A DNA stretch of 64,000 bases from Gracilibacillus ureilyticus. Its GTDB lineage: Bacteria; Bacillota; Bacilli; Bacillales; Amphibacillaceae. The stretch covers positions 124,001 through 188,000 of the forward strand of contig NZ_FOGL01000005.1 in the NCBI RefSeq assembly GCF_900111195.1, read 5' to 3'. Position numbers and translations under genes: made by a program. Positions 1 through 7,858 of the stretch are shown here, piece after piece. How positions within the stretch are numbered: the first letter of the stretch is position 1; each line of letters opens with the position of its first letter. Under the pieces are notes generated by a model. It did no database searches, was not told the origin of the DNA, and saw only the letters and a program-made list of their open reading frames with translations.

Positions 1-78
1 AAAACTGTAATTAGTATCATCTTTTTATTTGCAGCAAACTCATTATCAAAGAAACTCGGACAAGGCGGATTATACTAG
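1..78 (+). CDS. C-terminal end of LplB-type sugar ABC permease (partial)
   Basis: Frame 1 is open from the window edge and ends with residues GQGGLY and a TAG stop at 76-78. The tail, with a Ser-Lys-Lys-Leu-Gly stretch before GQGGLY, resembles the end of LplB/YtcP-type sugar permeases, such as the one at 26720 in this window, which ends in a similar cytoplasmic tail. The next permease starts 12 bases downstream, so this is the first half of a permease pair whose body lies outside the window. Family assignment rests on the tail and the neighbour only. Confidence 0.7.
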   Translation, partial: KTVISIIFLFAANSLSKKLGQGGLY

Positions 79-90
79 GAGGGGTGAACA

Positions 91-1005
91 TTGGCAAAAA
101 AGAAGAGGAGTTTTATGCGGACGAAAGAAGATAAAGTATTTGATACAGCTAATATAATTTTTATGACTATTTTATGCATTTTTATGCTGTATCCATTTTT
201 AAATCAAATTGCAATATCTTTAAATGACGCAACTGATTCGGTTAAAGGCGGAATTTATCTGTGGCCCCGTGAATTTACATGGAATAACTATGAACATGTC
301 TTTGAAAAAGCAGCGATCTGGCAAGCAATCTTAACCTCCATATTAAGAACAGTTATTGGTGCAGGTGTAGGTTTATTGTGTACGGCAATGGTTGCATATG
401 CAATTGCTCAGCCGAAATTCATGTTTAAAAAATCGGTCACGATCATTTTTATTATGACAATGTATTTTAATGGAGGATTAATCCCGACATTTCTTTTAAT
501 GAGAGATCTGAATCTAATCGGTTCCTTCTGGGTATATATTTTGCCAACACTAATTAGTGCATTTAATTTGATTATAATGCGGTCTTTTATTGAAGGACTT
601 CCCAATAGTATCTTTGAATCAGCAAAAATTGATGGCGCTGGAGATTTTAGAATCTTCTTTAAAATTGTATTGCCGCTATCCTTACCTGTTTTAGCTACAG
701 TAGCTTTATTCGTTGCTGTATATCAGTGGAATCAGTGGTTTGATGTTTTTTTATACAATTCCAGTAATGCGAACCTGACAACATTACAATATGAATTAAT
801 GAAGATACTGCAAAACTCCAGTACGACATCAAGTGGTGACATGGCCTCGGCATTTGCAAATTCAGCCAGTGGAGACAGTAATATGGTAACGCCAAAATCG
901 ATTCAGGCTACTATGACCATTGTGGCGAGCGTACCCATTATTATGGTTTATCCATTTCTGCAAAAATACTTTGTGAAAGGTATGACGCTTGGAGCTGTTA
1001 AATAA
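91..1005 (+). CDS. LplC/YtcP-type sugar ABC transporter permease
   Basis: A 304-residue inner-membrane permease of the carbohydrate ABC importer class (MalG-like half). It begins at a TTG placed after AGGAGGGG at 78-85. A cytoplasmic Lys-rich N-terminus is followed by about six membrane segments. The EAA loop, which docks the ATPase, is seen as ESAKIDGAGDFRIFFKIVLP near residues 176-195. The C-terminus YFVKGMTLGAVK is typical of LplC proteins. It pairs with the truncated permease just upstream. No binding protein follows, so that partner must be upstream, outside the window. No ATPase is encoded nearby. Close in sequence to the permease at 27777. The substrate is unknown, probably an oligosaccharide. 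Confidence 0.93.
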   Translation: MAKKKRSFMRTKEDKVFDTANIIFMTILCIFMLYPFLNQIAISLNDATDSVKGGIYLWPREFTWNNYEHVFEKAAIWQAILTSILRTVIGAGVGLLCTAMVAYAIAQPKFMFKKSVTIIFIMTMYFNGGLIPTFLLMRDLNLIGSFWVYILPTLISAFNLIIMRSFIEGLPNSIFESAKIDGAGDFRIFFKIVLPLSLPVLATVALFVAVYQWNQWFDVFLYNSSNANLTTLQYELMKILQNSSTTSSGDMASAFANSASGDSNMVTPKSIQATMTIVASVPIIMVYPFLQKYFVKGMTLGAVK

Positions 1006-1048
1006 TTCCAACAAGTAATTGATGAACCTGTTTTTCTTCTTTTTAAAG

Positions 1049-1072
1049 GGCGAGCACATAAGTGTACTCGCC
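1049..1072 (+). terminator. Hairpin after the permease operon
   Basis: GGCGAG and CTCGCC pair around a short loop, extended by ACA/TGT across one mismatch. No clean T-run follows, so termination is probable but not certain. It lies 44 bases after the permease stop, between that operon and the convergent small ORF. Confidence 0.45.
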
Positions 1073-1092
1073 TAACAACTATTTGTCATGAT

Positions 1093-1224
1093 TTATTTTT
1101 TTAAATTTTTAATGGGTACTGTACCATTAGAAGTAAGTGCTTCTTCTCTTCTTCTGTCTTTCTTAGTTCCATATTCCTCATTCGTTAATTTCCCTGTATC
1201 TTTTGGCTGAAATGCTTTACCCAT
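1093..1224 (-). CDS. Small basic hypothetical protein (43 aa)
   Basis: An unrecognised 43-residue protein beginning MGKAFQPKDTGKL, rich in Lys, Arg and Glu, with no membrane segment, signal or cysteine. The start was chosen because an AGGAGG box (complement of 1233-1238) sits 8 bases before ATG 1224; a longer in-frame start at 1326 has no comparable site and would run into the csp promoter. It is divergent from the cold-shock gene at 1387 and shares its intergenic region, so common cold or stress control is conceivable. Function unknown. The strong ribosome site is the main reason to call it real. Confidence 0.55.
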   Translation of the reverse strand: MGKAFQPKDTGKLTNEEYGTKKDRRREEALTSNGTVPIKNLKK

Positions 1225-1311
1225 TTTTCTAACCTCCTGCATTTGTAACTTTTGAACAATGGGAGCAAACTTATTATCTCTCCAAAAAACAGAAATATGC
1301 TGTAAATTATT

Positions 1312-1340
1312 TTGACTTTTGGACAAAATAATATTGCAAT
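1312..1340 (+). promoter_or_regulatory. Probable sigma-A promoter of the cold-shock gene
   Basis: TTGACT at 1312-1317 and TGCAAT at 1335-1340 are 17 bases apart. The -10 is only a moderate match. The -10 overlaps an inverted repeat at 1334-1352. Confidence 0.4.
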
Positions 1341-1352
1341 TCTAAATTGCAA
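1334..1352 (+). repeat. Perfect inverted repeat in the csp leader
   Basis: TTGCAATT, loop CTA, AATTGCAA: eight perfect base pairs at the -10/+1 region, ending 20 bases before the ribosome site (1373-1379). It could be an operator or a 5' hairpin of the csp mRNA. Confidence 0.5.
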
Positions 1353-1386
1353 AATGGAAAGTGTACTATATGAAGGAGGCAACAAA

Positions 1387-1587
1387 TTGGAACAAGGTAA
1401 AGTAAAATGGTTTAACAGTGAAAAAGGCTTTGGATTTATCGAGCGAGAAGATGGAGACGATGTATTCGTCCACTTTTCAGCTATAGAAGGTGAAGGTTTT
1501 AAAACGTTAGATGACGGTGATGAGGTTACCTTCGAAATTGAAGAAGGCCAGCGTGGTCCACAAGCAACTAACGTTCGCAAGGTATAA
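1387..1587 (+). CDS. csp: Cold-shock protein, CspA family
   Basis: A 66-residue single-domain cold-shock protein (OB fold) that binds single-stranded RNA/DNA as a chaperone and antiterminator in the cytoplasm. Both RNA-binding motifs are visible: KGFGFI (RNP1-like, about residues 13-18) and VFVHF (RNP2, about 26-30). It starts at TTG 1387, preceded by AAGGAGG at 1373-1379; this gives the standard family length, whereas the upstream in-frame ATG at 1312 would add an unrelated 25-residue tail. The gene is monocistronic. A bidirectional terminator follows at 1707-1753. An inverted repeat in its leader may matter for control. Confidence 0.96.
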   Translation: MEQGKVKWFNSEKGFGFIEREDGDDVFVHFSAIEGEGFKTLDDGDEVTFEIEEGQRGPQATNVRKV

Positions 1588-1706
1588 AAACTGAAAAGTC
1601 CTGTCCATTTTTCGCTTATGAAGTTACTATTGGAGCTCGTACGTCTGATAGAACCATTACGAGTTATTTTATAATAATTGAAAATATGCGGATGTGTAAG
1701 TACAAT

Positions 1707-1753
1707 TAAAAACGCCTTGTCTCTGGGAAATAATAACTAGACAAGGCGTTTTC
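1707..1753. terminator. Bidirectional terminator between csp and the GH8 gene
   Basis: AAACGCCTTGTCT and AGACAAGGCGTTT pair perfectly around a loop of about 16 bases, flanked by A-run and T-run. It serves csp (+) and the convergent GH8 gene (-). Confidence 0.85.
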
Positions 1754-1760
1754 TGTTTAA

Positions 1761-2900
1761 TTAATCTGGTTTATAAATTCTGAAATTCCCACTTAGTGCA
1801 AGCAGGCTAAAAAAGTACAAGCAATTATCATAATATCTTCTTTTGCCAGTTCTAAGCGGTGTATTCCAAAATAACTCAATACTTTTTCTCGCATTTTCTC
1901 CAGAAGTGGCTAGGGAAGCCATGGCATTGGTTGCAATTAATCCGACAGGGTGTAATGCTTTTTCTTCAAATGGTTCACCGTCTATCCGATATCTTCTGTA
2001 ATCTCCAGGGTCTTTATCAACAAAGAAGTTTTGGATTTTTTCATTAACAACGGTTGGACAAGCGTTATCTCTGAACCATTCATAGTCCAGAGCAATATTA
2101 CAAGCTACACGATAAGAGTCACTATAAAAATGACCAAAGCCGCGAATATGATTAGGACTACCATTATAAAAAGCATATTCAGGAGTAAGACCAGTGACTG
2201 GATGTGCAGATTGTGCTATATATTTTCTGCTTTCTTGAGCTGCTTCTTTCCAAAAAGGACGATCTATCTCATTTGCCCATAATGCAAACAACTCATAAAA
2301 ATGAGGTAAGTGGTAAGATGGATCAGAGAATTCAACGTTTGGGACAAACTTTATTAGTTTATTTGCACGATTCCACATCGGATATCCATCATTGTTATCG
2401 CCTTTATGAATACAGCAATGCAGTAAGTCTTTTGCCTGCTCACTGTAGTTATACGGTACAACACCATCACCCCATCGGTGAGAAGCGAAAAATAAAGCTA
2501 GTGCAAAATATTCTTCCCCATCAGGTGCAGGTCCATAGGAATTCTTCGTTCCATCTGGTGAGCATGACCATGCGAAGTATCCTGCATTTTCTCCTTCTTC
2601 CATATACATAAAGGTTTTGGTCCATAGCCACAATTGATCGAAAATATCTTTTTCATCCATTTGTACTGCCATCATCATCCCATAGGACATTCCTTCTGTT
2701 CTAACATCATTATTTCCAGTATCGAGCATATAGCCCATATTATTATCAGTTTGGAAAAAGATTTGTGTTTCAGGACAATTTGATGTAAAAAGTTTATTCC
2801 ATGTTTCTTTTACTCGGTTATTAATTTCATCTTTTTTGTAACCGTAATCATTGATGAGGTTACGATAACGATCAGTAAAATATGCTCCAATATAATTCAT
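1761..2900 (-). CDS. GH8 reducing-end xylose-releasing exo-oligoxylanase (Rex8A-like)
   Basis: This 379-residue cytoplasmic enzyme removes single xyloses from the reducing end of xylo-oligosaccharides (EC 3.2.1.156). It reads closely like Bacillus halodurans Rex (388 aa) over its whole length: DVRTEGMSYGMMMAVQMD carries the general-acid Glu (E69 from this start), and GYFAWSCSPDGTKNS plus the (alpha/alpha)6-barrel segments HRWGDG and DPSYHLPHFYELFALWA are all present. ATG 2900 is preferred over 2921: the codons between them supply its ribosome site (AAAGGA), and the extra seven residues do not belong to the family. No signal peptide. It is monocistronic and divergent from the transporter operon starting at 3320, which may import its substrate. 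No endoxylanase is present in the window. Confidence 0.94.
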   Translation of the reverse strand: MNYIGAYFTDRYRNLINDYGYKKDEINNRVKETWNKLFTSNCPETQIFFQTDNNMGYMLDTGNNDVRTEGMSYGMMMAVQMDEKDIFDQLWLWTKTFMYMEEGENAGYFAWSCSPDGTKNSYGPAPDGEEYFALALFFASHRWGDGVVPYNYSEQAKDLLHCCIHKGDNNDGYPMWNRANKLIKFVPNVEFSDPSYHLPHFYELFALWANEIDRPFWKEAAQESRKYIAQSAHPVTGLTPEYAFYNGSPNHIRGFGHFYSDSYRVACNIALDYEWFRDNACPTVVNEKIQNFFVDKDPGDYRRYRIDGEPFEEKALHPVGLIATNAMASLATSGENARKSIELFWNTPLRTGKRRYYDNCLYFFSLLALSGNFRIYKPD

Positions 2901-3319
2901 AATGATAAGTCCTTTCTTCATTTTCTGCTTAAATTATACCTAGATTAGAAAGTATATTATACAAACAAAGTTTACATTTCTCTGTAAAAAATAAAGTAAT
3001 CAGTGTGCTCTTATAACTAGAAAAATTTGTTTTTAAACAAATAAACTAAGTTGCTTTTTAAATTTTTATGGTAAAACAAATAGCAAAGAAAAAATTAAAA
3101 ACTACCATTCTAGTATATTGACAAAATTAACAAATCTAATTATAATAAGTACATCGAATAAACAAAGTATTCATTATTGGATTCTTGGGGTATAATTTCG
3201 CCGATACTGACATACTAGTCATACTAGAGTTATTGCTTCATTATTCTATGAGCGGATGATGTTTTAGTTTTAAATGTAAGCCCTTACTTAAGAGAGGGTT
3301 AAATAAAGGGGGATTAAAT
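2901..3319. other. Divergent regulatory region, GH8 gene / transporter operon 1
   Basis: AT-rich 419-base spacer. On the minus strand an extended -10 (TGTATAAT, complement of 2957-2964) faces the GH8 gene. On the plus strand there is a perfect sigma-A promoter at 3118-3146, a direct repeat CATACTAG-T-CATACTAG near 3210-3227, and a partial cre-like inverted repeat ATGTAAGCCCTTACT at 3274-3288 (two mismatches to the CcpA consensus). No coding potential seen. Confidence 0.6.
3118..3146 (+). promoter_or_regulatory. Consensus sigma-A promoter of operon 1
   Basis: TTGACA (3118-3123), exactly 17 bases, then TATAAT (3141-3146): a perfect match in both boxes. It would give a leader of about 165 bases before the permease gene at 3320. 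Confidence 0.85.
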
Positions 3320-4276
3320 ATGGAAGAAGCAGGGAGAAGTACAGGTCCGAAAACCACAAAAATCAGTATGCCTAAAAAAAGGAATTTTCAGGCATTTAAA
3401 AAGGATTGGCAATTATATGCATTAATTCTTTTACCAATAATTTACTTAGTGATCTTTAAGTATGTTCCGATGTTTGGAAACATTATTGCTTTCAGGAGAT
3501 TTATTCCTGGGGGCAGTATTATAGGTGAGGACTGGGTAGGGTTTTATTATTTTAAAATGTTTTTAAGTGATCCTACTTTCTATAATGTGTTTGCCAATAC
3601 ATTGATATTAGCATTTTTGCTTCTTGTGATAACATTTCCGGCACCTATCATTTTTGCATTATTACTAAATGAAGTGAAAAATCGTTTATTTAAAAGATTT
3701 GTGCAAACGGCGTCATATTTGCCTCACTTTTTCTCGATTGTAGTTGTTGCTGGAATGGTATTTGAGATGGTGGCGCTAAATGGGCCATTAAACAGTCTAA
3801 TAGCCTTTTTTGGCGGGGACAAAATTAATTTTATCCAGTTGCCAGAATGGTTCAGAACTATTTTTGTAAGCGTTGACTTGTGGCAGGGATTAGGATGGGG
3901 TGCCATACTTTATCTGGCAGCATTAACAGGAATAAATGAAGAGTTATATGAAGCAGCCAAAATAGATGGCGCAAACAGATGGAAACAAACGCTCCATATT
4001 ACAATACCAGGAATATTACCAACGATTGTCGTTTTGCTGATCCTTAATATAGGTAACTTTTTGCAAGTTGGGTTCGAGAAGGTTCTATTATTATACAATC
4101 CCCTAACATACGAAACAGCTGATGTTATTGCGACATACGTATATCGAATTGGTCTGGAATCAGGGAGTTTCAGTTATGGTACAGCTATAGGTTTATTTGA
4201 ATCCATCGTTGGTTTGATCTTAGTTTTTGGTGCAAATTATCTATCTCGTCGAATAACAGACAATAGCTTGTGGTAG
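3320..4276 (+). CDS. LplB-type sugar ABC transporter permease
   Basis: A 318-residue integral-membrane half of a carbohydrate ABC importer. A basic N-terminal tail of about 30 residues precedes six predicted membrane segments, beginning LYALILLPIIYLVIF. The ATPase-docking EAA loop is EAAKIDGANRWKQTLHITIP, about residues 213-232. It is the first gene of operon 1, read from the consensus promoter at 3118. The second permease follows after 12 bases. Sequence is nearest to LplB/YtcP proteins, whose systems use a shared MsmX-type ATPase. No ATPase gene occurs in the operon. The neighbouring GH2 and oxidoreductase suggest an oligosaccharide substrate. Confidence 0.94.
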   Translation: MEEAGRSTGPKTTKISMPKKRNFQAFKKDWQLYALILLPIIYLVIFKYVPMFGNIIAFRRFIPGGSIIGEDWVGFYYFKMFLSDPTFYNVFANTLILAFLLLVITFPAPIIFALLLNEVKNRLFKRFVQTASYLPHFFSIVVVAGMVFEMVALNGPLNSLIAFFGGDKINFIQLPEWFRTIFVSVDLWQGLGWGAILYLAALTGINEELYEAAKIDGANRWKQTLHITIPGILPTIVVLLILNIGNFLQVGFEKVLLLYNPLTYETADVIATYVYRIGLESGSFSYGTAIGLFESIVGLILVFGANYLSRRITDNSLW

Positions 4277-4288
4277 GAGGGAGATTAT

Positions 4289-5161
4289 ATGAAAGACTCA
4301 TGGCAATATAAAACTTTTAAAGTATTTAACACAATCATATTACTTCTGATTGTTGTCGTCACATTGTTTCCATTTTTCAACATTCTTGCACAGTCATTCA
4401 GTTCAGAGGCCTATATCAACTCAGGGCAGGTAACGCTATGGCCAAAAGGCTTTAATGTGGAAACATATAAAGTCATTATGTCTGATAATATGTTTTGGAT
4501 AAATTATAAAAATACGGTGATATATACAGTTGTCGGGACAGTAATATCCCTTATTTTATCAACAATGATTGCATATCCGTTAGCTAAAAAGCGATTAAAA
4601 GGACGCAGATTTTTAACAATGTTCTTTGTATTTACGATGTTTTTTAATGGAGGATTAATTCCTAACTATGTACTAGTTACCTCATTAGGGTTCGGAAATT
4701 CCATCTGGGCAATTGTTATCCCGAATGCAATCAGTGTATTCAATATGCTGATTATGAGAACTTTCTTTGAAAATATACCGGATGAACTGGAAGAAGCGGC
4801 GATTATGGATGGATCGAATACATTTGGTATTTTATTCAGGATTGTATTGCCTTTGTCAAAACCTATTCTGGCAACAATGATGTTATTTTACGCAGTAACA
4901 CATTGGAATTCATGGTTCCCTGCTTTTATCTATTTTACAGACAAGGAATTGTTTCCGGTTTCAATTTATTTGAGAAATATGATAAAAGGTGCAGAATCAG
5001 GGCTTGGTACTGGAGCTTCCAGTGCGGATAATTTAGTTCAAATCTCTGCAAATATTAAGTCTGTAACAATGATCCTGACGGTACTGCCAATTTTAGTATT
5101 GTATCCATATATTCAAAAATACTTCGTTTCAGGAGTAATGTTAGGTTCTGTCAAAGGTTAA
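4289..5161 (+). CDS. LplC-type sugar ABC transporter permease
   Basis: The partner of the permease at 3320: 290 residues, about six membrane segments, EAA loop EEAAIMDGSNTFGILFRIVLP near residues 169-189, and the typical end YFVSGVMLGSVKG. The start ATG follows GGAGGGAG by a normal distance. It lies 12 bases after the first permease and about 100 bases before the binding-protein gene, the usual order permease-permease-binding protein. Together they form the membrane channel of importer 1. Confidence 0.94.
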   Translation: MKDSWQYKTFKVFNTIILLLIVVVTLFPFFNILAQSFSSEAYINSGQVTLWPKGFNVETYKVIMSDNMFWINYKNTVIYTVVGTVISLILSTMIAYPLAKKRLKGRRFLTMFFVFTMFFNGGLIPNYVLVTSLGFGNSIWAIVIPNAISVFNMLIMRTFFENIPDELEEAAIMDGSNTFGILFRIVLPLSKPILATMMLFYAVTHWNSWFPAFIYFTDKELFPVSIYLRNMIKGAESGLGTGASSADNLVQISANIKSVTMILTVLPILVLYPYIQKYFVSGVMLGSVKG

Positions 5162-5258
5162 GCTAGTTGATATTTAAGGAGGTGATGGTAAGCCAAGTTC
5201 TTCGCGACCTATAATTGTCTTTATCTTTTTAATTTTAACAAATAGAGGGGGAAAGTAA

Positions 5259-6887
5259 ATGAGTAAGCAATGGAAAAAGTTATTGGTAACTTTCATGTTG
5301 TTATTTGTTTTGGGTATTTTAACAGCTTGTAATGATTCGGATGCAGACAGTGATGGAGAAGACACGTCTGATGGAGAAACATCAGGCGCGGCGATGGAAG
5401 ACTATGGAGTGGGAGATACATTTAAAGCTACGGAGCCTGTCACTTTCACAACACTTTTTAGCGACCACCCGAACTATCCGATTAAAGATGACTGGATGTT
5501 ATTTGAAAAAATTAAAGAATTAACCAATGTCGAACTAGATATCACAGCTGTACCTTTCAGTGATTATGCAGATAAGAGAAGCTTATTAATTAGCAGCGGG
5601 GATGCTCCGTATATTATCCCGAAAACATACCCTGGTGAAGAAACACCATTTGTTTCATCTGGAGCCATTTTACCGATTAGTGATTATGTTGATATGATGC
5701 CTCACTACCAAGATAAAGTGGAGAAGTGGGAAATTGAACCATTCCTTGAAGGACTTCGCCAGCAGGATGGAAAGTATTACGTGCTTCCCGGATTGCATGA
5801 AAATGTATGGCCGGATTACAGTCTGGCAATTAGAACAGATATTCTAGAAGAGCTTGGCCTTGAAGAACCGAAAACATGGGAAGAACTTGAAGTTGTATTA
5901 GAAGAAATGAAAAAAGCGTATCCAGATTCCATACCTTTCTCTGATCGTTTTAAATTCGACAGTACATTGAACATAGCGGCAGTTGGCTTTGATACACAAG
6001 CAGGCTGGGGACTTGGCAACATGCTGGATTATCAGGAAGATACAGATGAATTTATCTTTTCACCGGCAACAGAAAACTACAGGAGCATGGTGGAGTATTT
6101 CCATGGACTGGTTGAAAAAGGATTACTTGATCCTGAGAGTGTAACACAGGAAGACGAACCTGCAGTTGAGAAATTCACTAGTGGTAAATCTTTTGTTATA
6201 AATACTAATGGCCAAACATTAACTCAGTACCGCGACACTATGGATGAAAGCCTTGGAGCAGATAATTACTCAATTAAGAAAATTGTAGTTCCAGGGGGAC
6301 CTGCAGGTGATCTGATGACAGGAAGTAAACTAGAGAATGGTATTATGTTCTCTGCAGCTGCAAAAGATGATCCAAACTTCGAAACAATGCTTCAATTCAT
6401 TGATTGGATGCTATATAGTGATGAAGGTTTAGAGTTTAACAAGTGGGGAGTTGAAGGGGAAACATATACGAAAGAGAATGGTGAGTATGTGTTAGCGGAA
6501 GATATTACATTCCGTGGAATGAATCCTGATGCTGAAAAAGATTTACAAATTGATTTTGGTTTTTCTGGAGGTAACTTCTCATATGGAGGACCAACTGAAT
6601 TATTACACTCAATGTTTAATGAGGAAGAGATTGAATTCCAAAATGCAATGCTCGAAACGAAAGAACTTGTTTTACCAGACCCGCCGATTAAATATGATGC
6701 AATGCAATTAGAACAGTCATCCTTATTAAGTACACCACTTAAAGATCATGTTACCCAAAATACGTTGAAATTTATCGTTGGTGAACGAAGCTTGGATGAA
6801 TGGGATACCTTTGTGCAAGAATTAGAAGCAAAAAATATGCAAGGTTATGTGGACTTAGCTAACCAGGTATATCAAGAAAGTAAATAA
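5259..6887 (+). CDS. LplA-type sugar-binding lipoprotein
   Basis: A 542-residue extracellular solute-binding protein tethered by lipid. A basic start and hydrophobic stretch lead to the lipobox LTAC with Cys24, followed by an acidic Asp/Ser/Glu linker. The mature part is of the large LplA class of oligosaccharide-binding proteins that serve LplB/LplC permeases (about 500-560 aa). It is the third gene of importer 1. A strong hairpin at 6897-6921 follows the stop, which may raise the level of this transcript relative to the downstream enzyme genes. The ligand cannot be read from sequence. Confidence 0.93.
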   Translation: MSKQWKKLLVTFMLLFVLGILTACNDSDADSDGEDTSDGETSGAAMEDYGVGDTFKATEPVTFTTLFSDHPNYPIKDDWMLFEKIKELTNVELDITAVPFSDYADKRSLLISSGDAPYIIPKTYPGEETPFVSSGAILPISDYVDMMPHYQDKVEKWEIEPFLEGLRQQDGKYYVLPGLHENVWPDYSLAIRTDILEELGLEEPKTWEELEVVLEEMKKAYPDSIPFSDRFKFDSTLNIAAVGFDTQAGWGLGNMLDYQEDTDEFIFSPATENYRSMVEYFHGLVEKGLLDPESVTQEDEPAVEKFTSGKSFVINTNGQTLTQYRDTMDESLGADNYSIKKIVVPGGPAGDLMTGSKLENGIMFSAAAKDDPNFETMLQFIDWMLYSDEGLEFNKWGVEGETYTKENGEYVLAEDITFRGMNPDAEKDLQIDFGFSGGNFSYGGPTELLHSMFNEEEIEFQNAMLETKELVLPDPPIKYDAMQLEQSSLLSTPLKDHVTQNTLKFIVGERSLDEWDTFVQELEAKNMQGYVDLANQVYQESK

Positions 6888-6896
6888 CTATTAAGT

Positions 6897-6921
6897 ACAC
6901 GGGGAGTATTCCTTCCCGTGT
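6897..6921 (+). other. Hairpin after binding-protein gene, likely mRNA stabiliser or partial terminator
   Basis: ACACGGG...CCCGTGT with an inner GGA/TCC extension and a short loop, 10 bases after the stop. No T-run follows, and the next gene begins 35 bases on. Similar hairpins follow the binding-protein genes ending at 30403 and 51378. Confidence 0.6.
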
Positions 6922-6955
6922 ATACTTGTATCTAATGAATGAAGGGAGGATAAAG

Positions 6956-7747
6956 ATGAACCTGCAGGTAAGAGAAGTGATTAATATAATAACAAAACCC
7001 GTTGGAATTATACCTGATACAGTGGATATGTTGCTATTCGGTTCTGACAATCAATCTGTTGATAATATTGGTGTAGCATTTATGCCAACATACGAAAATA
7101 TCCGAAAATGTGTAGAGATGGACATTAATTTGTTAGTTTGCCACGAAGGCGTCTTTTACAGTCATTCAACTGATGTCCCGTTAAATGGAAGTTCAATAAT
7201 AGTGGAGAAACAGAGATTAATAGAAAAATCAGGTATTTCTATTTTCCGATTGCATGATTATATCCATAATTATAAACCTGACTTAATAATGAAGGGGTTA
7301 ATACGATCATTATGCTGGGAAGATAATATACTGGAGCACAAAGCGACATCCTCCGTTCTTCAGCTTCCAAAGATAACATTAAATGAAATAATTACATATA
7401 TAAAAAATAAATTAAATTTACCTTACCTTCACTTTATAGGCGATTTAACTATGGAAATTAGTAAAGTAGGATTACTGGTGGGGTTCAGAGGTGGAGGAGC
7501 GAATGCCATCCCATTATTCGAAGAGGACGGAGCAGACCTTGTTATTTACGGAGAGGGACCCGAATGGGAGACACCCGAATATGTACGTGATGCCATGGCG
7601 CTTGGTAAGCAGAAAGCAGTAATCATATTGGGACATCGAGAAAGCGAAGAACCGGGGATGAAACTTTTTGCCAAGGAATTACAAACAATATTTCCTGATA
7701 CTCCAGTTAACTTTCTTGTCTCGAATGCACATATTCATCTGTACTGA
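6956..7747 (+). CDS. Diverged Nif3-like (DUF34) dinuclear-metal protein
   Basis: 263 residues with the Nif3/YbgI fold pattern. The usual His-His pair at the first metal site is His63-Glu64 (VCHEGVF). An Asp lies at 101 (FRLHDY), and the second-site motif GHxxxE is present as GHRESE (His227, Glu231). Family members are toroidal dimetal proteins of unresolved activity, often suspected cyclohydrolase-like or metal-handling proteins. ATG 6956 is chosen over 6926 because GGGAGG sits just before it. The gene lies between a sugar-binding protein and YesL in operon 1, an unusual setting that suggests a role in processing an imported or derived sugar compound. Function unknown; family call fairly secure. 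Confidence 0.8.
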   Translation: MNLQVREVINIITKPVGIIPDTVDMLLFGSDNQSVDNIGVAFMPTYENIRKCVEMDINLLVCHEGVFYSHSTDVPLNGSSIIVEKQRLIEKSGISIFRLHDYIHNYKPDLIMKGLIRSLCWEDNILEHKATSSVLQLPKITLNEIITYIKNKLNLPYLHFIGDLTMEISKVGLLVGFRGGGANAIPLFEEDGADLVIYGEGPEWETPEYVRDAMALGKQKAVIILGHRESEEPGMKLFAKELQTIFPDTPVNFLVSNAHIHLY

Positions 7748-7858
7748 CAGAAACATTGGGTGCAGGTGTTCTACATATACAGATTAAAAAAATCAGACCT
7801 CTGTCTTGTGCGAATTCATTGTAAAATAGATATAAATTAACAGGAAGGGATTTTTATT

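Noticed and set aside
1185-1580. 131-codon minus-strand ORF opposite csp
   Set aside because: Antisense shadow of the certain csp gene, Ser/Pro-rich, no ribosome site.
2204-2611. 135-codon plus-strand ORF inside the GH8 gene
   Set aside because: Lies opposite a full-length conserved GH8 enzyme and has no ribosome site.
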